Of a stretch of 64,000 bases of DNA, positions 37,090 to 47,300 are shown in pieces (positions within the stretch are counted from its first letter, which is position 1; each line of letters opens with the position of its first letter). Below the pieces are notes generated by a model. The model made no database searches and was not told the origin of the DNA. It saw nothing but the letters and a program-made list of their open reading frames with translations. The stretch comes from Pterobdella sp. o SKG-2022 (lineage: Eukaryota; Annelida; Clitellata; Hirudinida; Piscicolidae): assembly GCA_964035795.1 (NCBI GenBank), contig OZ038324.1, positions 5,705,257-5,769,256 of the forward strand. The letters run 5' to 3'. The translations under genes and the position numbers were made by a program.

Positions 37090-38999
37090 ATGATATTTAA
37101 TATTTGTGCAGCATTTTCTATTTTATTTTTAGCTGTTTGTAAATCTCAAGAAAATCAAGATAATTTATTTAATGTATTTAAATATTTTTTTTCCATGTTA
37201 AAACGAATTTTAAAAGTTTTAATATTATACAAATATATTATGTTTCAAACTTTTGCAGTTTGATTATGAAATACCATTTAAACCAAAAAGTTTTTTCTTC
37301 TTCGAAACTTTCCAAAATGAAAATGATTTCAAGTCAAAGTACTTATTCAATTCATAATAATACAAAATGCTAAATAAAATAATATGGCTAAAATTGTAGA
37401 TGGGTCCTATCATCTCATGAAAGTAACAAATACCAAGGTATTTCCAACAAAAACTTCAATATTTTTTTCATTTTTAGGTTATTTTATAAAGTTCATTTTT
37501 TGTTTAGAAAAACAAGTTGAAAGTTTAATGCTTGAAATTAAAAAAATTATTTTGAGACAAGAAAATTTAAAATTTTAATATATAAATAAAAAAAGACAAA
37601 TAATTTCATAAAGGAGAATGGAGGTTAGAGGAAGCTGTAGGAAATGTGATGCATGGAGATAAAGGCCTTATCATGAAGGTATTTTGATTACTATTACTTG
37701 TTTAACATATTTTTGTCTCATTCATTTGAGGTTAGCTTATATTAGTATATGCAGCCTGAAAACTCAGCAATTGTTACTTTAATCTTATTCATGGTTGTAC
37801 TATATTTGATTTTTTCAAAAGCCAAACCGTAAAATGAATATAATTTCGGCACACTAGTAAGTTTATTAAGATACGAAGCTTTTTGTTATCAATGTAACTT
37901 TTTTAAGTATGAGAAACGGTTTTAAAAAACGGTTTCTCATACTTGAAAAAGTTATGTTGATAACGAAAAGCTTCGTATCTTAATAAACTCTACTATATTT
38001 ATTTCACTGTTCAATGATAATAGCATTAAAAATGTTTTATTTTCAAAAAAGCCAACTAATTCATCAATTCTATTTAAATTTCCCACCATGATCATCATCC
38101 TAAACATCTTGCATTAATAATATAAACCACTACAGTCAAAAGCAAAGCACCATGCCATCTCTTCCTTCCTCCACCAGTCCTTCAGTTTCAATGGATCTTC
38201 ATTTGTGCTACAGTCATCTACTTTCATATCATCCAATAAGCTTCATATTTTTCTTTTTATCAGTTATTATTATTAATATCAAATGGTCAACATACTTATT
38301 TCTTATACTTATAACCATTCTTAGTGTATGCCTTTGAATTTCAAGCTATCATTGATTTGTTCGCACAATAATAATTTTATTCATTATATTCAATAAAATC
38401 ATTTTAATTTAATCTTATTATCAATATTTTTTCTCATTATTATTACAATCATAAGATATGAAGTGAAGTTACAATCAGGGCTTGAATGTGGAGGGTGTTA
38501 CCTCAAACTCATTCAACAACAACCACATCTCAACCTGGTATTAATCTGTTATTGATTTTATTAAATCTTCACTTTGTATTGATTTTATTACATCTTAACT
38601 CTGTTTCCCTCTAGTTATTTGTTTCATCACACTTCAACCTTGTGTTTATCATTATTGATTTTACTGTTATCAGTAACTGTTATTTTTTCCCTATATTATT
38701 TTTTAGAGACATCTTCATGTACTTTTAAGCAATATTAATAATCATTAACGCCGATATTATGAGCAAAATTTTGGTTTATTTATTAGCAAAAAAAGCTAGA
38801 ATCTTCCATATTATTATCGATTCTATTGTTATCAATAACTAATTTTTTTTCTTTCTGTTTTTTTTTATCATTAATAACTTCTTCAATGTTTCTTTATTCA
38901 TCTTTATTATAGTCTCACTTCCATGACAAGACCCCTTTTGTCATCATGTTTGGTCCTGACAAGTGTGGGACTGACGTCAAGGTTGATAATGATATTGAC

Positions 39000-39039
<40 letters not shown>

Positions 39040-42000
39040 GTAAACCTGATTTTAAATAATATTGATTTGAGGTTATCTAAATTTATAAAATTTAGTTACA
39101 ATTGTTAACAAGTATGAAGTTATATATTAACTGGTCAAAATTATTTTATTTCGAAGGTTCACTTCATTTTCATACACAAAAACCCTATCACTGGTCAATA
39201 TGAGGTGAGATTTATTTTCATTGTGTTCCCTTGATAGTTTATGTTGTATTTAATTTTATACTTATTTTATGATATAAGTTTCATTTATCAAATACATTTT
39301 TTTGTGTTAATTATTAAATTTCTATTAACTGAATTACTGTGTTTCCTCTTTAAAAATCTCATTTTTTTTTTGTCAATTTTAGTTAAAATAAACAGATTAT
39401 TTTTTAAATAAAAATTCAATATAAATACTTTAGGAAAAGCATGCGAAAAACCCGGTTGGCAAGATCTTCCATAAGTTCACTGATTCTCTCACCCATCTCT
39501 ACACCCTGGGTGACAATATGAAGTCTTTCAACTACTATCATTAATAATTCGAATCAAAAAATTTTAAACTGAACAATATCATGCCTTTGGTGAGTTAAAC
39601 TCACATTATCAGTTTAATTATTATTATTCTAACTAATTTTTATTATTCAGCATGTTGTGTTATACAGCTGTACAAGTCGCATTAACTGGAGGGAACATAA
39701 ATTTTTTAATTTTTTAGACTATTTATCCGCACACACACACAGTGATAAGGAATGATAACACCTTTGATGTGATGGTCGACATGGAGATGTACATGTCAGG
39801 CAGTCTGTTGTTCAATATGGAGTTAGTGTTCTCGAGACTATTTCTGTCTTTTTTTTTGTTGCTTTTTTAAGTATACAATAATAGCATTTTATACAGCGCC
39901 AAGGCAAAAAACTGAGCTGCCTTATGTTTCTATTTTCAATATTTCTTTAATAAATTTCTTTCATGATGATACCACATTAGCTATTAAATTACTTTTCATA
40001 AGGATGCCAGCTATCATCAAGATGAGAATGAGTATAATCCATATAATGATGATGAAGACTTCATGAATTCATGCATATGTAATTAAGTATTAATATATTC
40101 ATAAACAGGCCACCAGTCAACCTTCCTAAGGAGATCCTTGATCCTTCTGATTTCAAGCCTCTTGATTGGCCAGATAAAGAACTGTTGGTTTTGTTAATAT
40201 TAATAAATATGAAGAACAGCGAATAATAATTCAATGATATTGTTAATAGGTGTTGAAATTAATAACAATAATTTTGATTATTCAAGCTTGACTTACAAAA
40301 CACTGTATTTTAATGAATAAATAACCTGGATTTTCTACTTTTTCTAATTGACAATAATAATAATGATAACAAAAATAGCAATGGCTATATTGAATAACAC
40401 AGAATACCAGACCCAACCGCCGTGAAGCCAGACGACTGGGAGGAGAAATATGGAGAGATGATAATTGACAAGGATGCAAAAATACCGGAAGGGTGGTTAG
40501 CCAATGAGGAAGAGTGGATTCCAGATAGGAGAGTGATCAAGCCACCTGATTGGTTTGTTTCAGTTGTTTTTAACTACTTTTATTTTTAGATTTATGTTTT
40601 TTGATTATTTATTTCTTAATCATAAAAATGTCGGTTATGTGAAAACGTTTTTTAAACGCTGAATTTTTAAAATATATTTAAGTTTATTGTTTTTAGCGTG
40701 TATATTAACTTTTTGCATTCATATAATGGCAGGGATGAAGAGCTGGATGGAGTCTGGGAGCCCCCATTGATTGGTGATAATATGTTTTAATTATATACAA
40801 TATGAGCCTCAAAACGCTGATGATACTGATACTAATTATAATAAATATATACTTATAATGAATAGAAGACGTTTGATGCGCTTTTTTTCATAATTACTAT
40901 ATATAAGATTTTAGGAGTTTTTTGAATTTTTATAATTATACAAATGATAACCAATTGAAATATTTTTTAAATTATTCTTAAATAATGATGCCACAGCTAA
41001 CCCAGTTTGTAAAGACGCCATTGGTTGTGGTTTATGGACTCCACCTCTCATCAAAAATCCTAATTTCAAGGGGAAATGGCAGCCTCCCTTGATTCCAAAC
41101 CCCGAATACAAGGTTTCAATTGGACCTAGACCAAGTTTTTATGTCATCATCATTCTGTATATAGCCAATTTAAAAACAGAGTACATTATTTTTGACTTAA
41201 ATGAAGCAAATACTAGATTAATATAGATTGTAGAAAAAATTTATAGCTAGTAAAATAAAATAAATTATGTGATAATAAAGTAAAAAATAAAATGATACAA
41301 AGGGCGCATGGAAAGCAAGGATGATCCCAAACCCCCAATACTACCACGACCCCCATCCCTACAGCATGCCTTCCATCGTTAGTACCCTCACCAGCATTAT
41401 TTAAACACACGCCATAACATCACCCACCTTCACTAATCGTCTCTAAGCACCCCTGTCAACCCCAGTTTTTGGGACATAGGCAGCAATATGGTCTCTATAC
41501 CACCTGCGTTTGCCATTATTGTTTTATTTTTATACGCCACCACCCACCAGTCTGCAGTCGGCATCGAGGTGTGGTCCATGACCTCCAACATCCTTTTTGA
41601 CAACATCATCATCCTCTCTGATCTCTCCATTGGTTCTTTTCAATAATTTATCTGTTTATGAGTAGGGTTAACATACAATAAGATATAAGGAAAATTTCGA
41701 TTATTAGGACATAAGCTTCAATACGTTTATAGGCCCTATATGTTTTTAATAAATTGTTTGTTTTAAATATCAAAATGATTTAATAATAAAAAATAGTCAT
41801 ATCATTTAAATGAAAATTATTTGTCGCAGCAATAATGCTTATATCATTTTACGCAGCATCCAAATAAGCAGCCAAGGCACAACTAATTTAATTCAATAAC
41901 GAGCATGAGTGGCATTAACTTCAGAAGTTTTTTGACCACTAAGTGTTATGAATGCAGAATAACTAAAGACAATGTAATGTAATGTGAGTTTATACAGCTA

Positions 42001-44012
42001 TGAAATTTTTAACAAGGATTATACAAATAAAAATGAATATAATAGAATAGAAAACTAAGATTGTATGAAAGAAAGATCTGTCGTTTGAAACAAAAACAAC
42101 CATTTTAAGGTATTTAGAAAAAAATTCGGAAAACTGAGTTGTTTAATAAATATGCTATTTATAATTTAACTTGAGATAATGAACAAAAATATATAGATAA
42201 AAGCTAAAACCAAATTGTTATCCATCAAATGTTAATTTCAGACAAAATTTTAAAAATTAACTCCATTGATAATATTCTTTCCATCTTCTCCTTAAATGGC
42301 ACTTTCATATTATCACAAGACAACATAAAATGTGTATCTTTCCATTGTTTGTTGTTGCATATGATATGTTAGTTGGTATTTACAATTATTCTTCTTTTTA
42401 TTTAATGTAATGCGGTATTTATAAAGCGCTTTTTCTTATAAATCAAAGCGCTTGCTAGAAATTTAATGTAGCGAAAAAACACTGTGGAACAGGTGCTAAT
42501 TGTCAGCGCACGCGGGATCGAACCCGGTAACTTTAGATAATTAGTCTAATGCTCAACCATTGAGCTATAGAGCCCGACATTTTATAAGAAATAAAATATC
42601 AGAATTTATCTCAAAGGAAAGGCTTGGTAGTTATTATAAGTTATTGTACTAAATGTGTTGAAATAAAATCGCCTAGTAATTTCAAATAAAAACATTTTCT
42701 CGTTTCTAACTTCAGTATCAAGATTTTAAGTATGAATATCGACTAAGCTAAACTATTGTCAACTATTATTTATAAGTAAATATAAGATGTCTCTAAAAAT
42801 TTTAGTCTAAACTCTATTCTAACTCTAACAGGCCACTTTTGAGTAGTATCAATGTTAACAAATACGAGGATGATGATGATGGCGATAAAAAGGATGATGA
42901 TGATAATGATGATGATGGCGATAAAAAGGATGATGATAATGGCGATAAAAAGGATGATGATGATAATGATTAAAATGAATAACATCATACTGATGGAACA
43001 GCGTTGAAGTACGCCAATGTGACGTGGAAGTTGAGGCATCAGCTTGAGAAGGATAAGATACATGACGAGTCTGTGAGTGGGTGTTTTTGATTGATTGGCA
43101 TCATTATCAGCATACTGATTAGTTGGTTTTTATCATCACAATGATTCTAATTTGTTTAAATTTTTATAACTATTTTGATGGCTTGCTTGTTTTTAATAGT
43201 TCAATTGATAATCTTTTTCTCTTCATCATGGGATCAATGGTTATGTGTTAAGATTGTATTAAAAGTTATACAGGAGCATAGTTTCTTAATAGGTTTATTA
43301 CAATCATTTTGATAGTGATATTTCTTGAAATCACCGAAACCCACAGCTTGGTAGGATTGACAAGATATTGATAGCAGCAAACGACCAGCCATCATTATGG
43401 GTGGTTATCATCTTGTGTATGGTCATTCCCCCCCTTCTCTTCATCATCATCTGCTGTCGAGCTCCTCCCAAGAAGGTTATGGCATGTGGTTATTGTTGGT
43501 AGTGGTGATGGGGAAGACGTGTTTACATTTAAAAAGAATGTCGTCGATCGTTGTTTTGTATGGAACTTTATTGCTATATCATCATCATGTATTTTTAACT
43601 TTATTTTTGTCTCCATTTAGAAGTGGTTTAACGAATCACTTATGTTATATCTGTTTCAGTTATTTGGTGAACAAACCGAAACCTTTTGTCAACACCTCTC
43701 GTGCCTTAATTTTGAGGCACTTAAGATCGACTCAATTTCCACATACATAATCTCTTATTAAAAAAATGATGTTAAAAAGTTATTACTGAATAAGTTTTGT
43801 TTGAGATCTGTAAGTGAAAACTACTAATGATCACTGAATGAAAACGCCATCTACAGGAGAAAGAGAGTCCCAAGCGAAGAAGGTTCAACAGAGAGTCTGC
43901 AGATAACCCTAGTAATATCTTAAACAAAAGCGCACTCAATAGTAATGTCAAGTTCCAACACGTAAATAACCTCTACAACGTTAATTTGAGGCTGAGGGTA
44001 CAAGAAAAATGA
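37090..44012 (+). CDS. Calnexin (ER lectin chaperone), complete 19-exon gene
   Basis: Exons: 37090-37173, 37259-37338, 37400-37422, 37614-37678, 38148-38212, 38456-38537, 38913-38981, 39157-39204, 39434-39509, 39743-39821, 40109-40183, 40403-40552, 40733-40773, 40997-41112, 41303-41377, 41551-41632, 43002-43072, 43347-43475, 43857-44012. Every join keeps one frame: 521 codons plus TGA. Order: signal peptide (MIFNICAAFSILFLAVCKS); lectin domain with YEVKLQSGLECGGCYLKL, FVIMFGPDKCG and YE-EKHAK; P-domain arm with IPDPTAVKPDDW, WIPDRRVIKPPDWDEELDG and four PPLIxNP-type repeats (..PVCKDAIGCGLW, PNFKGKW, PEYKGAW); GIEVWSMTSNILFDN; then a membrane helix (LWVVIILCMVIPPLLFIII) and a basic tail. It binds monoglucosylated glycoproteins in the ER. 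Both family disulfide pairs are present. Oddities: Phe replaces the Tyr of PYTIMFG, and the cytosolic tail is short with no acidic stretch. Calmegin is the other possible paralogue name. Confidence 0.95.
37860..37989. repeat. Foldback (near-perfect inverted repeat) element in calnexin intron 4
   Basis: The left arm starts AGTTTATTAAGATACGAAGC and the right arm ends with its reverse complement (GCTTCGTATCTTAATAAACT). The arms are about 63 nt each with only a few mismatches and meet at a central AAAACGG-TTTTAAAAAA-CGGTTT. No clear target-site duplication flanks it. The shape fits a foldback MITE or a hairpin in the intron transcript. Confidence 0.85.
39003..39041. repeat. (ATT)n microsatellite
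   Basis: Uninterrupted TTA repeats lie just downstream of the donor of calnexin exon 7. Confidence 0.9.
42413..42475. repeat. AGCGC hairpin repeat, one of several dispersed AGCGCC/AGCGCT copies
   Basis: TATTTATAAAGCGCTTTTTC is followed by the complementary AAAGCGCTT, forming a short hairpin in calnexin intron 16. Similar TTTATA(t)AGCGCC heads occur near 34972, 39891, 45232 and 46188. This suggests a family of interspersed elements. Confidence 0.5.
42502..42576 (-). pseudogene. tRNA-like element (tRNA pseudogene or SINE head)
   Basis: The minus strand has a box A-like TAGCTCAATGGTTGAGCA with an intact D-arm (GCTC/GAGC), an anticodon stem TTAGA/TCTAA around the loop CTAATTA (nominal anticodon AAT), and a box B GGTTCGATCCC with a canonical TTCGATC T-loop. 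The T-stem has two internal mismatches, the acceptor stem does not pair, and position 37 is a pyrimidine. It is therefore not a functional tRNA. It fits a decayed tRNA or the 5' part of a tRNA-derived SINE, lying in calnexin intron 16 opposite to transcription. Confidence 0.65.
42864..42971. repeat. GATGGCGATAAAAAG minisatellite
   Basis: Three copies of a unit containing GGCGATAAAAAGGATGATGA are embedded in GAT repeats, in calnexin intron 16 directly upstream of exon 17. The poly-Ile ORF on the minus strand is an artefact. Confidence 0.85.
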
Positions 44013-44384
44013 GAATAATCAAAGTTTTTGAACTTTGTTACAATTATCAAAAATCCACCTGTAGGTTTGTGTTGAGCTTTGAGAATTCCATTTTTGAAAC
44101 CTCATTTCATCTCATCGTTTTTTATTTTTCGGTGTTTCCAGCTTTATCTTTACAGCTCTATATAAAATTTATACCTACTTATATTCTCGTTATGGTGATA
44201 TTTTGAGAATTCATGCTAGTCATTTTGTTTTTGTATGTGTTTTATATACGAATAAGTTATTTCATTGCATTTGCATGGATTCCATCATGTCATTACATCA
44301 ATCGGCATCTTAGTTTAGTCGATAAATATCTCCGTCTTTTTCTGCCATTGATTCGAAGTGCTTGCTATTTTGATAACTCTTATC

Positions 44385-44390
44385 AATAAA
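44385..44390 (+). terminator. Candidate calnexin poly(A) signal
   Basis: A canonical AATAAA lies about 370 bp downstream of the calnexin stop codon (CAATAAATGTTTATGGG context). It is the first convincing hexamer on this strand after the stop. The assignment is inference. Confidence 0.4.
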
Positions 44391-47300
44391 TGTTTATGGG
44401 TTCAAAACCATTAAAAAAGAATTGGATTTGGTTTTTTAATATTATTGAATTTTGAGCGGAAATAATAAAAGTTTTAATACAGATTTTTTAAAAATATTTT
44501 TTTAAAATACAAGATTAATGGGGTACATTAGCAAAAATAATACTTCTAGAATGAACTTCAAGGGTTCAAAATGTCAATATTTCTCGTGAAGATGCTGACG
44601 AATTAATTAGAAGTGCATAACAAGCCAGGGCGTTGTTTCACCTTTTGGCTAATTATCTTTGCGTAAACATGTTTTTCTTCAGTTTTCTGCTAAGTATTCA
44701 GATTTAATTATCTTTTCATAACCAGAGATAACTTTAAAAATTAATCTGTAGACTTTTTATTGACGAAAATTCCTTCGTTATTGCAATGCGAATTATAAAA
44801 AAGACAAGCTAAAATCAGAAAAAGTTATTTTCGCGATTATCGCCGTAGCTTTCCATCCATTATGGAACGTAAAGTGCAATAATCTTGCTTCATAAATTAG
44901 CAGATCTGCAATAAAACCAGCTTGAATTATGACATCAAACCATACTTGTGTGCCGTAGCGATGTGCCGCCGAGTCATAAAAATCACCTATAAAAACATTA
45001 AAACAATCATAAACTTAATACTACCAATGATTTTTTTGAAAGTCTTACAACAGAGCAATATAAAAAGCTGTTACGCCAAACAGGCGTATAGTAAAAGGGA
45101 ATAACAATAAAGAAATGCTGTGGCGATGATGATAGTGCTGCGACATAACGTAGCATTAAAGAATATGACAAGCTCACACAAATGACGATATACTCTTTCG
45201 AATAATGACATACACCGCATCGATATAGCGCCAAATAGACGGTGCACAAAGAGTCTCCGACGTCATAAAGAACGTTTGGCCAACGCAGCCCGTATATAAA
45301 TACTATTGCGTAACTGATTGTGTAGTCTTGTCGTAAATCTGTGTTTCCATGTTGGTGTGTGGGTGCATATGCTGGTTCGTGCTGCGTTTCTGCCATGTTT
45401 TGGATGTATGGATGAATGCAAGTTTTTTGTTGAATGTAGTTGCACCTAGTTTGTCTGCCTCGTAAAACACATTTATCGCATCCTAGTTACATTTCTAAAG
45501 ATTTTCTTGTTTTTTATTTTCATAAAATTTTATGATCTTTTATTGCCGTTGGCTGAATTTAAATAAATAAAATTTAAAGCATAAAATTTTTGATATAGAA
45601 TTAATATTAAGAGCCTATCAAATATAGTGTTTCAAATATAAAATCGAAACCTGCATCAGTTAGACGTGCGGGCGACATAGAAGCAGACAAAACAAGAGAA
45701 ATGACCGCAAAACCTCGAAAAAGTCATAAAAAAATGTTGAAAACTCAAAAAAGCAGTAAAATATTGGATGATGGCAAAAAAATGAAAAGATGTAGTGGTG
45801 TGGAATACATGTATATTTCTATTAAAAGTTTATGAATAAAAATATTCACAACAGATTCGACTGTTATGTTTTTATTTTTCATAAGTTATAGCTTAAAAAA
45901 ACCATTGCTCAATAGGTATTATATAATAAAAAAGAAATTTCTCAAAAAGGCTCAAAACTATGAAAAATTCGATAAAACCATAAAACAAGATGAAAAAAAA
46001 AAATCATTAAAAATAAGAAGTATTCGAAACATAACAAGCGCTTGGAGTTATGGCCGCAATGAGGGTGTAAAAATGATCTAGCGCAGTGTTTTTCGGGCAT
46101 TATTTGTGATTTAAGGTTATTGTGTAGACATGCTTGAATCAGGCGGTATAAATAAATTAAAGGCTGCAGCTATAGTAATACTTTATTTTTATAGCGCCTC
46201 AGTTTTCAAATAAAAATACTACGACTGGGCGTTTTGACAATTCGTTTTGCGTTTGCTTCACAGCGTTTCCAACTTGCCGATTGAAAAGATCACAATTTGT
46301 CTTTGCTTAGAATTATTCCACAAATTTTTTAGAATGCATCTCAGATTTCTTGTTTCTAATCATTCAAATATATTGTCAATTTATTGTTCTTATTAGATGA
46401 CTTTTCAAAATTTCATGGAGAATTTCAAACGAATTCTCTCATTTCCTTTTTTGTGGCATTTAATGCTTAAAATTTACTATTGCAAGACTATATGCCACTA
46501 AATCTTTCTAATTTTTTAAAAACTCAAACAAGATCTTCACATCAAACACCTCAATTCAAAAGCCAATTAAAAAATACCACCAAACATCATTTCTTCAAAT
46601 TCTCACGTTACAATGCGTTTGAGCAGGAATTTCAGGTAAGTAACGTTGAAGAGCTCTTTAACTATAGTAGCAAAAAAAATTTTTTCTGCAGCGTAAATCA
46701 CTCTTCTCATAATCGATATTCACTCGATTTAGCTCTTTTGCAAGTATTTATAGAGAAGATTCAGTTGAAAGTGTGGGTTGTTATACACCACGAATTCCAG
46801 GAAAATCCACTCATTAGTTCACTAAGATAATTTAAAGAACTCCATCCATGTATGAAACATAAATAAATAAGTGATATCTGAAAAAAGCAATATAACCCTC
46901 TTACAAATCATAGCGGACATTAAACCCTTTCGCCCTTGTGTAAATCACTAAAGAACACTTAAGAGTAACAACCAGCATCATTAAACCATCAACGCTTTAT
47001 AGCTGTGTGGTGAAGATGGTGAAGATTATTCTCATGTAGCGCTCATTAGAATTAATAGATATTTTTTTAATTACACCAAAAAAATTTATGTGTTAGTGCT
47101 ATTTGTTTTTGTTTTATCAGCGATTCATAATACTTTTTACGGTAGCTCTTACCTTGAAGTCGCTAAAATCACCATCGTTTGTATGTTATTGAAATTTATT
47201 GGCATTAAGTTTGATATTAGTGTGCGCTAAGTTTTTATATATTAAAAAACATTAACACCATCATCATATACAGGTCATATAGAATGAAGTTTTATCGTGT

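Noticed and set aside
40012..40074. Open stretch DASYHQDENEYNPYNDDEDF after an AG, between calnexin exons 10 and 11
   Set aside because: Exon 10 ends in phase 2 and joins exon 11 (EPPVNLPKEILDP) exactly as in the family. The insert needs phase 0 and runs into a stop.
45007..45396. 129-codon minus ORF starting MAETQHEPAYAPTHQHGN
   Set aside because: Has a real ATG and less AT-rich composition, but the later part reads like non-coding sequence, contains an AGCGCC repeat copy, and shows no domain.
46480..46830. 116-codon plus ORF
   Set aside because: Starts at TTG, ordinary AT-rich composition, no motif and no conserved-looking core.
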